DNA of 64,000 nt from an uncultured Aquimarina sp. (GCA_947498705.1 CANMLW010000006.1:62001-126000); one strand, 5' to 3'; positions 49,401 to 59,428 are shown, counted from the first letter of the stretch. Numbers and translations: made by a program. The notes: a model not told the origin generated them from the sequence alone.

Positions 49401-50093
49401 TTTTTTGCTTTGATTTGATTCAGTTCCATCGAGAAAGTGTTGTGAATATTCTCCGCTTACGGTTACTGCCAAACGATATTTTCTTACGAAACCATCACCA
49501 ACTATATTAGCATTTTTTATAACCTTATTAGCTATATTTTTTCTTGCGACTTCTTCTATAAGGCAATCAAAAGCTATCTTTTCTTCGGTTTTAAAGCTAT
49601 AGAATCTATGCTTTCCAGAAGATATGGGTTCGATTAAAAAGGTACCAATTTTAGGTTTAATTACTATTCCTCGTATTCCGGTTGTAGGAGAATAACTAAA
49701 TCTAATTCTATCTTTTGATCCATCGGTGGCCACACCTGTATATGTTTTCAATTCTGGGTATTTAGATGCCAATTCTGGATGCATAACTTCTGCTTTGATA
49801 ATAGCATAATTCTTCTTACTATTTTCCTGATCGGGAAAACTAAGAACAAGATTATTCCCTTTACCAAAAACTCCAGGGGAAGTTCTGGTAAGAAGGTTCT
49901 TTAAATTTTGATGTTGAATGTTAAATAGTATTTCTTGATTAGAATTATTACTATCAATTTTGTTGGATTGGGGTTGATTTGTAGTAGGAGGTAATTTTTC
50001 CCACCATAAGTTTTGAGCGTTTAATTGAAAAGAGAAGATTGATAGCATTAAGAAACCAATACTCGATAAAATTGTAGTTTTTTTCATTTTCAT
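46413..50093 (-). CDS. Secreted reprolysin-like zinc metalloprotease with FN3/GEVED domains and T9SS sorting domain
   Basis: 1226 residues on the minus strand. Signal peptide about 1-26 (ends QLNAQ). The propeptide has a lone Cys177. The zinc motif HELGHQFGAHH is at 355-365, with an SIM-type Met-turn (STIMSYAG). Two beta-sandwich domains run to about 655. Then FN3 661-755, GEVED 761-899, FN3 903-994, GEVED 999-1141 and the T9SS sorting domain from about 1144. The FN3-GEVED-FN3 stretch is almost identical at DNA level to that of the M43 protease at 16767, although the catalytic heads belong to different families. Its promoter lacks the 45-bp array box, so it may be regulated separately. Confidence 0.9.
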   Translation of the reverse strand: MKMKKTTILSSIGFLMLSIFSFQLNAQNLWWEKLPPTTNQPQSNKIDSNNSNQEILFNIQHQNLKNLLTRTSPGVFGKGNNLVLSFPDQENSKKNYAIIKAEVMHPELASKYPELKTYTGVATDGSKDRIRFSYSPTTGIRGIVIKPKIGTFLIEPISSGKHRFYSFKTEEKIAFDCLIEEVARKNIANKVIKNANIVGDGFVRKYRLAVTVSGEYSQHFLDGTESNQSKKKEKVLAAIVASVNRINEIFERDFGITLELVANNDAIIFLDPNTDPFVKKDSPIGKILSPEPQVTIDRFIGVSNYDVGHAFLKDHLTRGNSGGSIGNVCVNSEKGGAFSIHPAPGSESFNMLVAHELGHQFGAHHTGNGSCYFRSTSTVEPSSGSTIMSYAGICSPNVQDHQDPYFNYVNINDVKAYIRSTSCATSISTSNNAPIANAGKDYFIPKSTAFVLEGNATDQNEEDVLTYCWEQNDAEKSPANTTPQSDWAVGPLFRSRIPSNSSKRYFPQLEDVIQGNLTPTWEVIPSVARTLNFRFTVRDNHIGGGSIASDETRITVSANAGPFIVNTPNTNVNWAVGSSQIVSWNVAGTTGNGINAAKVDILLSTDGGKTYPIIIASEVSNDGSHHIIVPNNAGTQNRIMVKGSNHIFYDISNENFTITGGITDTQTPSTPTNLIASSVGETTLSLSWTASTDNVGVTGYDVYQGSTLLTNVTGTTYNVTGLSSSTTYNFTVRAKDAAGNQSAVSNTASATTTGGTTNPTYCNAGRQGSNYIGEVIFGSISNTSANGSYSNNTSQSTSVQKGASVSLTVTPGITSSNWSSNVVGAWIDWNQDGDFVDADEQVLMKTPGTGGETVNVTIPNTAKDGATRLRVRYRWGSNPNPCGTTANDGDEVEDYTVNVGGEITDTQAPSAPTNLTASSVGETTLSLSWTASTDNVGVTGYDVYQGSTLLTTVTGTSYNVTRLTANTSYTFTVKAKDAAGNESASSNTISIITLDDVNPIPVYCDAGRQGINYIAEVKFGSISNTSANDSYSNNTSQSTSVQKGASVSLTVTPGITSSNWSSNVVGAWIDWNQDGDFEDADEQVLMKIPGTGGETVNVTIPNTAKDGATRLRVRYRWGSNPNPCGTTADDGDEVEDYTINIDSLKSKAGRDENMNINIYPVPVSKVVNIALKNTKKATYEIVNLLGKIVAKGQVVSTINVATFRKGWYILKVTQDNNTYFKRFIKN
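47135..48050 (-). repeat. Right arm of a ~0.92-kb inverted repeat
   Basis: The reverse complement of 20650-21565 apart from scattered substitutions, many of them silent. It encodes FN3-GEVED-FN3 of the minus-strand reprolysin. The arms face each other across about 25.6 kb. Confidence 0.8.
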
Positions 50094-50576
50094 TTTATGG
50101 TTTTATTTTTTTGAGGGCGCGAAAGTAGTTATAAAAAATACTTGGCAAATAAAAAAATGAGCAAGTTTTTGGTCAGAAATAAAAAAGAAATTTTGTGTTT
50201 TAAAAAGGGTGAATTTTATCTTATAGAAAAGTTAATTTCTCCTATTTTTAATCGAATTTTTAAGACATGTAAAGTAAATAGTACAAATTTATGAAGAGGG
50301 TAAATAGAGAAGAGATCGTGTTATAGCCAGAACATAATAAATATGGAATATGTAAAAAAAAGCTAGCAACAGTAAGAAGGTTTATGCGACTTTATGCTTT
50401 TAAAAGAAAAGTAGTTTTTATTACTGTTAAAATATTCTGATAAGGAACGTTTTTTTTAACATAATCACTTTCTATGAGGCTACTTTTTTAAATAAACCCT
50501 GAACTTATCAACCGAAAACGTTGTAGTTTTTGATAGAATTAGGTTATTACTCTCAATAACGATAGATTTGGCTTCG
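50094..50576. other. 483-bp divergent spacer
   Basis: It carries the candidate minus-strand promoter near 50120. Upstream of pfkA a TAGATTTG at 50563-50570 fits a -7 element, but it lies only 6 bases before the ATG and has no -33 partner. No reading frame or repeat was seen in the remainder. Confidence 0.55.
50120..50149 (-). promoter_or_regulatory. Candidate promoter of the minus-strand protease
   Basis: On the minus strand TACTTTCG (50127-50120) is a near match to TAnnTTTG, and TTTG (50149-50146) lies 18 bases upstream. The start codon is about 27 bases downstream. No 45-bp array box is present. Confidence 0.5.
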
Positions 50577-51563
50577 ATGACAAAAAACATTAAAAATATT
50601 GCTGTATTAACTTCGGGAGGAGATGCTCCTGGTATGAATGCTGCTATACGTGCTGTAGTAAGAGCGTGTAGCTATTATGAGGTACAATGTTATGGCGTTT
50701 TTAAAGGGTATGATGGTCTTATCAATAATGATATTGAAGAATTAAATGCACGCTCTGTACGAAATATTATTAATAAAGGAGGGACCTTTCTTAAATCTGC
50801 CCGTTCGCAAGAATTTAGAACTGTCGAAGGAAGACAGAAGGCTCATAAAAATCTGGTGGATAATGCAATTGATGCTCTTATTGTAATAGGAGGAGATGGA
50901 AGCTTTACGGGTGCATTAAAGTTAGCTGAAGAATTTCAATTTCCTGTAGTAGGTATTCCTGCTACTATAGATAATGATATTAATGGTACTGATTATACAA
51001 TTGGTTATGATACTGCTTTAAATACTGTAGTAGAGGCTATTGATAAAATAAGAGATACTGCAAGTTCTCATAATCGATTGTTCTTAATAGAAGTTATGGG
51101 GCGTGATGCGGGGGATATTGCACTTAATGCAGGGATAGGGGCAGGAGCAGAAGAAATTCTTATTCCTGAAGAGAATATGGGTGTAGAACGGCTTTTAGAA
51201 TCTCTTAAAAAGAGTAAAAAAACAGGAAAGACTTCAAGTATTATTGTAGTTGCCGAAGGAGATAAATCAGGCAAAAATATATTCGAATTGGGTGAATATG
51301 TTGAAGAAAACTTGGATGATTATGAAGTAAGAGTTTCTGTGTTAGGGCATATACAACGAGGTGGCCCACCTAGCTGTTCAGATCGAGTATTAGCGAGTAA
51401 ACTGGGAGTAGGAGCAGTAGAAATATTGTTAGATGGAAAACAAGGAGTTATGGTAGGTATTGCGCATAAAGAAGTAACCATAGTCCCTCTTATTGATGCA
51501 TTAGAAAAGAGAGTGCAAAAACATGATAACTTAATAAAAGTAGCCGATATCACATCGGTATAG
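50577..51563 (+). CDS. pfkA: ATP-dependent 6-phosphofructokinase
   Basis: 328 residues from the ATG at 50577. A TTG nine bases upstream in frame would add only three residues and is unlikely, because family members start close to IxxIAVLTSGGDAPGMNAAI. The enzyme phosphorylates fructose 6-phosphate to fructose 1,6-bisphosphate in glycolysis. Visible motifs are the ATP-site glycines (TSGGDAPG, GGDGSFTGA), the catalytic PATIDNDI loop with its aspartates, EVMGRDAGD and the substrate-binding IQRGG. It precedes gapA by 55 bases, so a glycolytic operon is likely. Length and motifs fit bacterial group I PFK. Confidence 0.95.
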   Translation: MTKNIKNIAVLTSGGDAPGMNAAIRAVVRACSYYEVQCYGVFKGYDGLINNDIEELNARSVRNIINKGGTFLKSARSQEFRTVEGRQKAHKNLVDNAIDALIVIGGDGSFTGALKLAEEFQFPVVGIPATIDNDINGTDYTIGYDTALNTVVEAIDKIRDTASSHNRLFLIEVMGRDAGDIALNAGIGAGAEEILIPEENMGVERLLESLKKSKKTGKTSSIIVVAEGDKSGKNIFELGEYVEENLDDYEVRVSVLGHIQRGGPPSCSDRVLASKLGVGAVEILLDGKQGVMVGIAHKEVTIVPLIDALEKRVQKHDNLIKVADITSV

Positions 51564-51615
51564 CTTTCACAATATAACCACATCAGAATTATTATTAACA
51601 CAACTAAAAATTTAA

Positions 51616-52620
<1,005 letters not shown>

Positions 52621-52697
52621 GCACGAACCTAAAATTCTAAGAAAGAGTACCTAAGAATTATAAAAACTTGCTTTTACGAATAACAAATTAACATTAA

Positions 52698-53558
52698 ATG
52701 ATTTTACTAGCAGACGGTGGTTCAACCAAATGTGATTGGATTCTTCTTGATGATATGGGAGAGATTGTTTTTAAAACCCGAACAAAAGGTTTAAATCCTG
52801 CGGTTTTTGAAAAGACTCTATTAGAGAAGAGGCTGAGAGAAAATGAAGAACTCTTTTTACATAAAGATCAGATAGAAACCATTCATTTTTATGGAGCAGG
52901 GTGTGGTACTCAAAAACCCACTGCGATGCTAAAAAAGGTTTTTGAAGATTTTTTTGGAAATGCTTCTGTGGTTGAAGTCAAAGAAGACATTATTGCAGCG
53001 GTTTATGCTGCTACCACAGAACCAGGTGTGGTTTGTATTTTGGGAACTGGATCTAACAGCTGCTATTATGATGGTAAAGAAATACATATGTCTGTTGATT
53101 CTTTAGGATATGTTTTGATGGATGAAGCAAGTGGAAATTACTTTGGTAAGAAGTTAATTTGTGACTACTATTATAAAAGAATGCCGCAAGAGATAGCAAC
53201 AGAATTTGAACAAAATTTTGACCTGTCTTCTGATGCAATTAAAGAAAATCTTTATAAAAAAGATAATCCAAATACGTATTTGGCATCATTTGCTGAATTT
53301 ATTTTTACACGTGAGCGAAATACGTATTTTGATAAAATACTTTCTCAGGGTATTCAAGAGTTTGTAGAAACAAGAGTATTGTGCTTCCCAGAATCTCAAG
53401 GGGTACCTATTCACTTTATTGGCTCTATTGCTCATTTTAGTGAAGATATTATAAAAGGAGTGTTACAACCCAATAACCTTACTTTGGGTAATATTGTAAG
53501 AAGACCTATAGATGGTATTATAGAATACTATCGTGACCGATTGGTAAAAAAAAAGTAG
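52698..53558 (+). CDS. N-acetylglucosamine kinase, BadF/BadG family ATPase fold
   Basis: 286 residues. An ASKHA-type kinase: phosphate-1 motif LLADGGSTKCDWIL at the N-terminus, phosphate-2 region ILGTGSNSCYYDG near residue 115, and the GYVLMDEASGNYFGK segment typical of the Bacteroidota N-acetylglucosamine kinase-like family. It probably phosphorylates N-acetylglucosamine or a related amino sugar, feeding cell wall or chitin-derived sugars to glycolysis. It follows gapA by 77 bases. The stop codon lies 15 bases from the convergent DUF4202 gene. The substrate is inferred from the family. Confidence 0.8.
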   Translation: MILLADGGSTKCDWILLDDMGEIVFKTRTKGLNPAVFEKTLLEKRLRENEELFLHKDQIETIHFYGAGCGTQKPTAMLKKVFEDFFGNASVVEVKEDIIAAVYAATTEPGVVCILGTGSNSCYYDGKEIHMSVDSLGYVLMDEASGNYFGKKLICDYYYKRMPQEIATEFEQNFDLSSDAIKENLYKKDNPNTYLASFAEFIFTRERNTYFDKILSQGIQEFVETRVLCFPESQGVPIHFIGSIAHFSEDIIKGVLQPNNLTLGNIVRRPIDGIIEYYRDRLVKKK

Positions 53559-53573
53559 TGATATAATATCTGT

Positions 53574-54155
53574 TTAAGATATTGCTTGTTTAACCAAATC
53601 CAATGCTTTATCAGAATAAGAAAGTTGCAACGCAGCCTGATGACCCTTTTCAGACATTTTGCGCCATGTTTTTTGTAGAATATCAATTACTTTTTGATCG
53701 GTATGTTTTGCCAAGAAACTTTCGTAATAATACTTAAGAAAGACCAGGCAAATAACATCTTCTAAAGTTTGTGTTTCTTCGTCTTTCTTTAATTTTTTCT
53801 TTTGAATCAAAAAACGAACCCGCATAATGGTTTCTTCAGAATACCCAACGGTTTTAAGAATTTCTGATGTTTTATCTGCATGAAAATTCTTCAGTTCTTC
53901 ACGCCATTTTAAATACCCAACACGATCCATTGGGTAGCTATCACGAGGTATTTGCCATCTACATATATGTTGCGCTCTTGCTGCAATTTTTAAAGCTTCA
54001 GAAGCATTAGGCTTAAAAAGGTCAAGGGTTTCGGTCATTCGCTGCCCATAGAGAAATTCTTTTGGAACAAGAACCTTATTAATTTCTTCTTTATTAGGGT
54101 CTTCAGAATTGGCTTGATCAATACGAATATAAGAATCTATGAGTTTATCTGGCAT
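53574..54155 (-). CDS. DUF4202 family protein
   Basis: 193 residues, no signal peptide, predicted cytoplasmic. I recognise the conserved DUF4202 segments: IDQANSEDPN near the N-terminus, AARAQHICRWQIPRDSYPMD, YLKWREELKNFHA and LEDVICLVFLKYY. The conserved His, Arg and Asp residues suggest a helical metal-dependent (HD-like) fold, but this is inference and no activity is assigned. Convergent with the kinase gene, 15 bases apart, with no clear terminator between them. Confidence 0.8.
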   Translation of the reverse strand: MPDKLIDSYIRIDQANSEDPNKEEINKVLVPKEFLYGQRMTETLDLFKPNASEALKIAARAQHICRWQIPRDSYPMDRVGYLKWREELKNFHADKTSEILKTVGYSEETIMRVRFLIQKKKLKKDEETQTLEDVICLVFLKYYYESFLAKHTDQKVIDILQKTWRKMSEKGHQAALQLSYSDKALDLVKQAIS

Positions 54156-54318
54156 AAATGATGATTTTGATAAAAATACAAAGTTACTATTAATTGTTAA
54201 TACTTCTGTGAAAAAGTATTTGGAAGGGCGTACTATTTACATACTCCTAAGTCTTATTTTTATCACATATTTCGAACTTGATTTGAATCCTTTTGAGTTC
54301 GTGAGAAATTAACTTTCT

Positions 54319-54507
54319 ATGACAGAATATGTACTTTTAACTGATGATCAAAGTTATTTTGTAGAATACCTTATTGGTGAGTTGGTATTGTCAAATAGTA
54401 TTAGTGAAGCGATGAAGTTTAATGACGAGGAAATAGCACTAAGGTTTAAGCAAATGTTGCATAATTCTTGTAAGTTGATCACCAGTGTTAATACGTATAT
54501 TGGTTAG
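54319..54507 (+). CDS. Small hypothetical protein (62 residues)
   Basis: Starts MTEYVLLTDDQSYFVEYLIG and is acidic in its first half, with a helix-forming middle (SISEAMKFNDEEIALRFKQM). No signal peptide or membrane segment. Codon use looks like that of the neighbours and the frame fills the space between two minus-strand genes. No family is recognised; the call rests on coding-like composition only. Confidence 0.5.
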   Translation: MTEYVLLTDDQSYFVEYLIGELVLSNSISEAMKFNDEEIALRFKQMLHNSCKLITSVNTYIG

Positions 54508-54525
54508 ATGCAAAGTACGTACTAC

Positions 54526-55980
54526 CTATCCTTTAATAAGCCTGAAAATATAATCTAATTCTGGGTCTGTACCGTTAATTAAATCTTCTGTAGTAAGCAA
54601 TATATGTTTGTCTGGTGGCACTCCACTTCCTTTTGCAATAGTAGTATCTTTAATATAATGGTTGATTTTTTCTAGATACATCATTAAACCAATTTTCGTA
54701 TTTGGAAGCTCGTAGTATACAGGAAACTCTCCCGTAGAGAAATAATAACCTCCACCCGTTTCTTCTCCAACTAATGTGGCGGTGGTATCATTTTTTACAT
54801 TGAGAGCAAAAGTAGATGCTGCAGAAAAAGTAGTACCACTTATTAATACATAGATGTTTCCTTTAAATCTATGTTTATCAGGAACCATAATTGTTTCCAT
54901 ATCATCAAAAGTAATTTTCCAACCATCATAAATAGGGTGGTAGTTAAATTTATCTTTTAAAAATTGTTTTTCATTATAAAAAGTTCTTACGAGATGTTTT
55001 TTTTCAGGAATATTAATGGTGGCTACATATTCACTTATTCTTTGCTTAAAAATATTAGTAGCAATAAAAGAATACAACTGAATAGCATTGGCCCTAAAAC
55101 CATTGTTATTACGTCTAATATCAATGACTAAGTGTCGTACCTTTTTTTTCTTAATTTCTTTAAAAATTCTGGTTAGATTTGATTTAAAGACTCGGGTATC
55201 ACCATTGAATGAATTTACTACTAAAACAGCAGTATTTAGTTCTTTTTTATAATAAACAAACGGGCTGTTACCAGAAATAAAAGAACTATAATAACTAAAG
55301 CCATTTTGTTGATCATGAAAATTAGCGAAATAAGAATTTCGATTTGTATTTCTTCTAGTTGCTTTTACAAAAGATTCTGCGGGAATTACCTTTGTAGTGT
55401 CTATTCCATCAGGCGTTGTATATTGAATTATAAATTTTTTATGTATTCCAAATTCATAAGCAAAGTAGAGCCCAAATTTTAGTTCAATTTCTCTATACTT
55501 TCGAGAGCTGTTATTTCCATAAGTTGGAACATACTTTTTTAACTTTTCTAAGACGGTAGAAATTTTTCTGTCATTTATTAAGTTAATCCTGGAACCGATG
55601 GGGATATCAAAATCATCTGTATCAGTATATAACTGGCGATTAATTATTTTTGTAATTAACGGGAAATAATATTGATCAGTCCCTACCGTATTAGGAAAGA
55701 GAACCTGAAGATTTCCGTCTTTGATCTTACTTGATATAGTAAGTATTTTTTTATAAAAATCTATGTCAGAACTTGCAAATGCTAAAGACTCTTTTGTGCT
55801 TTCAAACATATAATCCAAAGAATCCTGATCGATGTAATCATACAATGCAGGATGTCCTTTTTTTAGAATTTTTTCAAAAACATTAAAATCTTCTCTTATT
55901 GCTATAGAATCAATAAGTTTTTGCGCAAAAAGTATTTCTGTAATGATACAAAAAATTATAACAAGACATATTCTATTCAT
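54526..55980 (-). CDS. S41 family peptidase (tail-specific protease type)
   Basis: 484 residues with an N-terminal signal peptide (about 1-19, ends ILFAQ). The C-terminal half carries the S41 core: HLVIDIRRNNNGF, then VLISGTTFSAASTFALNV with the presumed nucleophile Ser near residue 385, then ATLVGEETGGGYYF. The order fits the S41B/C-type fold without an obvious PDZ domain. Predicted periplasmic or outer-membrane serine peptidase. It is not part of the metalloprotease array and lacks a T9SS sorting domain. Confidence 0.85.
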   Translation of the reverse strand: MNRICLVIIFCIITEILFAQKLIDSIAIREDFNVFEKILKKGHPALYDYIDQDSLDYMFESTKESLAFASSDIDFYKKILTISSKIKDGNLQVLFPNTVGTDQYYFPLITKIINRQLYTDTDDFDIPIGSRINLINDRKISTVLEKLKKYVPTYGNNSSRKYREIELKFGLYFAYEFGIHKKFIIQYTTPDGIDTTKVIPAESFVKATRRNTNRNSYFANFHDQQNGFSYYSSFISGNSPFVYYKKELNTAVLVVNSFNGDTRVFKSNLTRIFKEIKKKKVRHLVIDIRRNNNGFRANAIQLYSFIATNIFKQRISEYVATINIPEKKHLVRTFYNEKQFLKDKFNYHPIYDGWKITFDDMETIMVPDKHRFKGNIYVLISGTTFSAASTFALNVKNDTTATLVGEETGGGYYFSTGEFPVYYELPNTKIGLMMYLEKINHYIKDTTIAKGSGVPPDKHILLTTEDLINGTDPELDYIFRLIKG

Positions 55981-56144
55981 TTATGATACCAAAAGTGTTG
56001 TATTGTAAAATAGACTCCTTTTGATGGATTGCTATTACAATTGTTTTTATTTCCCCGCGTAAAAGTAATAAAATTGAATTGCAATTGATAAATGTGTACA
56101 TGGTAATACATATTTATTAGAAACATCTTTATTTTACATGATAA

Positions 56145-57440
56145 TTAGTTTATTTTTTGTAGTTGTTTTTGAATTTTTTTAATTGCAGATTCAATAGGTT
56201 TTTCGGGTTCAATTACATTGTACTCTCCCCAAAATATTGGATCAGAAAAACCTGCAGCTGCATCGCTAATCACAACAGATGATTTTAATCGATCTCTTAG
56301 CTTTAGTGTTTCATTACTAATATTCTTTTTCCAGTTGGTAATGGCCATTTCTGCATTTAGTTTATAGGTAGAATTAAATAGTTTTCTTTTCCATTTTATT
56401 TTTACATTTAGATCAATTCTTCCATAGCTATAATACCATTTTCCTCCTTTTTGCTTATAGTCAATGTTATAAGTAGCTAATGTGAGATGTACCTTGGCAC
56501 CCAGCGGTTTTTTTCTTACCAGCATTCTACTTACTTCATCTTTATCTTCAACATTTAGACTATATTTGGCCTTGGTCATGGCTAATGTTTCTGCATCTAT
56601 ATAGAGTTTACCAAAATATAATGGTTCTCTAATGGTTGGTCGTTGCTTAAAATTAACAACATAAATACGCCTATCATTTATTTGAGTGGATTTATCATAA
56701 CTAAACTCATATACTTCTGTCATATTATTGGTAAAAAGAATTTCTGGATTCTTCATTACATCAAGATACAATGTACTGGTAGGGCCTCCCTGTAACTTTA
56801 AAGTTACCGTGTCAAGTTTTTTATAATTAGCACTTTTACGAGCTTTAAAAAGCTTGATAAGGTCTGTTTTGTGGGATCCGTATGGGTTTTTATAGAGGTC
56901 AACTACAGCTTCAGACAGAGAGACGTATGATCTTCGTCTTTTGATAGTTTCTCTATAAAAAGCAGTCATTATAGTATTGTGATCAAGATAATTACTACCT
57001 TTTCTCTTTAAAACCTCACGTATAAGAGTTTCTGGGTCTGCAAGGCTTATTTTAATTTCAGAAAGCTCCACAATAGAGGGGGTGAGCTTTATTTGAATAG
57101 TTTTTCCATTAAATTCTGTTAATGGTATTATCCTATCCTGATATCCTAAATATGAAACTAAGATACTAGGATTTTCTAGGGTATTTGATACTTTCAAAAG
57201 AAACTCTCCTTCATCATTGGTTACGGTAGAGATATTGGTGCCTATGACAGAAATAGATGCAGAGGTTAGCGTAGACCTGGTTTGACTATCGAGTACATAT
57301 GCTTTATATTCTGTATAATCATTATTGGTATCTTGAAAATAGGAATATGCTTGCGTGGTTCCTGAAAAATAAATGATCAATAGGCTTAAAAGTAGATAAA
57401 ACCTATGTGATTTATCTAATAAAATTATATTCTTATTCAT
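56145..57440 (-). CDS. Carboxypeptidase-regulatory-like domain protein, exported
   Basis: 431 residues. An N-terminal hydrophobic segment (about 13-31) acts as a signal peptide or anchor. Residues about 44-125 form a CarboxypepD_reg-like beta domain (YKAYVLDSQTRSTLTSASIS ... SYLGYQDRIIPL), as at the N-terminus of TonB-dependent receptors. The remainder is a conserved flavobacterial domain (TAFYRETIKRRRSYVSLSEA, LYIDAETLAMTKAKYSL) of unknown function. There is no TonB-dependent barrel, so it is a stand-alone envelope protein. No operon partner is evident. Confidence 0.75.
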   Translation of the reverse strand: MNKNIILLDKSHRFYLLLSLLIIYFSGTTQAYSYFQDTNNDYTEYKAYVLDSQTRSTLTSASISVIGTNISTVTNDEGEFLLKVSNTLENPSILVSYLGYQDRIIPLTEFNGKTIQIKLTPSIVELSEIKISLADPETLIREVLKRKGSNYLDHNTIMTAFYRETIKRRRSYVSLSEAVVDLYKNPYGSHKTDLIKLFKARKSANYKKLDTVTLKLQGGPTSTLYLDVMKNPEILFTNNMTEVYEFSYDKSTQINDRRIYVVNFKQRPTIREPLYFGKLYIDAETLAMTKAKYSLNVEDKDEVSRMLVRKKPLGAKVHLTLATYNIDYKQKGGKWYYSYGRIDLNVKIKWKRKLFNSTYKLNAEMAITNWKKNISNETLKLRDRLKSSVVISDAAAGFSDPIFWGEYNVIEPEKPIESAIKKIQKQLQKIN

Positions 57441-57731
57441 AGCTAGGATATTTAGTTGTATTTATCTAATTGCGATACTAACTTGAATCAGCAAGAACAT
57501 AGAAAAATAGTTACTAATGCATTACTTACTATATTTTATCATAGACTTTTATGAGTTTAATTCTTGAAATGATAAATTAACAAAATATACTTGCTCATAA
57601 GTTGTAAAAAATATAGTTCATTACAAGTGTAATATAGCTTTTATGATTTAGATAAAAGTATAATACAAGATAAGAAATTTAATGAAAAACTTAATTTATA
57701 ATACGTTAAAACATGACTTTAGGTTAAAAAA

Positions 57732-59135
57732 TCAATACTCTTGTACACTCTCTTCAAACCATTTTTTTAGTTTAATATTCATAATTTCTGTTGTAAATGG
57801 TTTCGTAATGTAATCATCCATTCCTTTGGCAGTATAAAGTTCTGCATCCCCAGGAAGTGCATTAGAGGTAAGTGCTATAATTGGAGGTACTTTTTTATAT
57901 TTTTGACGAATCAGATTACAGGTCTGTAGCCCATTTAATTCTGGAAGGTTAATATCCATTAAGATTAGATCAAAGGTGTTTTCTTCGAAAATATTTATTG
58001 CCTGTAGGCCATCTTTAGCTACTTCTACTGTACAACCAAGGTATTTAAGAATCTGTTTGGATACAAGTATGCTTATTTCAGAATCTTCTACCAAAAGAAC
58101 GTTTAGTTTGTACTTTTGTGTTTCAGACAGTTGAAATAACTCTTCTTTTTCTGAAGGAGTATGGGTGCTTTCCTTTGCTTTAAAAGTAAACCAGAAATTA
58201 CTTCCTTTTTCCAACTCGCTTTCGACCCCTATGGTACCCTGCATTAAGCTAACAAGTTTTTTACATATCGTAAGTCCTAAACCACTGCCTTTACTATTAA
58301 AAGAAGCAGGGTCATGAAATTGACTGAAGCGAGAGAATAATGTTTCCTGATCTTTTTTGCTGATTCCTATACCGGTGTCTTTGACTTCAATTTTAAGTAG
58401 TAAATCTTTTTCAACCTTAGACTGTAAAGAGCAATATACATGAATATCTCCTTCAAAAGAAAACTTTATAGCATTACCAATCAGGTTAGAGATAATTTGA
58501 GTTAATCTGTGCTCATCTACCACTATTGTTTCTGGTAATTTTGGATCATAATTATAAACCAAATTCAGATTTTTTGCTTTGGCAGAAGCAGAAAACAAAC
58601 TTATATTTTGACGTATTAGATTTTTAATATTACTATGGGTAGGAGATAAGGTAAATTTGCCTGCTTCAATTTTTGAAAGATCTAATATTTGATTTAAAAT
58701 AGCAAGAAGGTTAAGTGAAGATTGATGAATGGTGTTTACATATTCTTTTTGTAAACTATTTAATTTTGTGTTTTTAGAAAGTAAATCAATCATTCCTATG
58801 ACTCCTACCATTGGGGTTCTAATTTCATGGCTCATATTCGCCAAAAAATCTTCTTTAAATTTTGACCCTTTTATAATTTCTTTATTTTTTTCCTTTAATT
58901 CATCTAGATGCCTACCTGCTAATGATGCAAAAAAACCTAAAAACAAAGGTGCTGTATCAATGATATAGTGGATAGGATATTTTTTTTGAATTGCTATAAT
59001 AGCTTCCAAAGAAAAATCCATCTCATGTTTTGTAAGATCAATAATTGTTGCCAAAATAGGAAACATAAACCCAAATGCTATTCCATAGATCGTATATGTA
59101 AACATCTCAGATTTAAACCATAATATTCTCGCCAT
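57732..59135 (-). CDS. Hybrid sensor histidine kinase/response regulator
   Basis: 467 residues. Two membrane segments (about 12-32 and 57-73) are separated by only about 25 residues, so no classical periplasmic sensor domain is present. The HisKA motif FLANMSHEIRTPM has the phospho-accepting His103. HATPase boxes follow (NLIGNAIKFS, DTGIGISKKD, GSGLGLTI). The receiver domain begins LNVLLVEDSE, with phospho-acceptor Asp394 in MDINLPE and Lys in YITKPF. There is no DNA-binding output, so it must signal through protein partners not seen in the window. Confidence 0.9.
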   Translation of the reverse strand: MARILWFKSEMFTYTIYGIAFGFMFPILATIIDLTKHEMDFSLEAIIAIQKKYPIHYIIDTAPLFLGFFASLAGRHLDELKEKNKEIIKGSKFKEDFLANMSHEIRTPMVGVIGMIDLLSKNTKLNSLQKEYVNTIHQSSLNLLAILNQILDLSKIEAGKFTLSPTHSNIKNLIRQNISLFSASAKAKNLNLVYNYDPKLPETIVVDEHRLTQIISNLIGNAIKFSFEGDIHVYCSLQSKVEKDLLLKIEVKDTGIGISKKDQETLFSRFSQFHDPASFNSKGSGLGLTICKKLVSLMQGTIGVESELEKGSNFWFTFKAKESTHTPSEKEELFQLSETQKYKLNVLLVEDSEISILVSKQILKYLGCTVEVAKDGLQAINIFEENTFDLILMDINLPELNGLQTCNLIRQKYKKVPPIIALTSNALPGDAELYTAKGMDDYITKPFTTEIMNIKLKKWFEESVQEY

Positions 59136-59369
59136 AATATAAAATTGGTTTAATTTTTACTTCAATATTGATTGATGTTTTTTATTGTTTAATGGGGGGC
59201 TTTGTTTACTAAATTTGTGATTAATGGTAAGTAGTAACTTTACTTTTTTACAAGTATGTTACGTGCTTTTTTAGTGGTAATAAGAGTATAGATTACTAAA
59301 TATAAGAGTTTTTACTAAAAATTCATATGTTATTTTAATAAAATAAATGGAAAAGATATGTAAACCAAT

Positions 59370-59403
59370 AAAAAAATCCGTGGCTCCAATAACCACGGAT
59401 TTT
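59370..59403 (-). terminator. Terminator after the 177-residue secreted protein gene
   Basis: An 11-bp stem (AAAATCCGTGG at 59373-59383 and CCACGGATTTT at 59393-59403), with a run of A on the plus strand that becomes a T-tract for minus-strand transcription. Confidence 0.85.
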
Positions 59404-59428
59404 AAACCTTACTTTTAATGAATATATA

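Noticed and set aside
50563..50570. TAGATTTG as the -7 element of pfkA, implying a leaderless transcript
   Set aside because: It fits the consensus but has no -33 partner and is too close to the ATG to accept without start-site data.
50568..50576. TTG codon as the start of pfkA
   Set aside because: It would add only three residues outside the usual family start; the ATG at 50577 is preferred.
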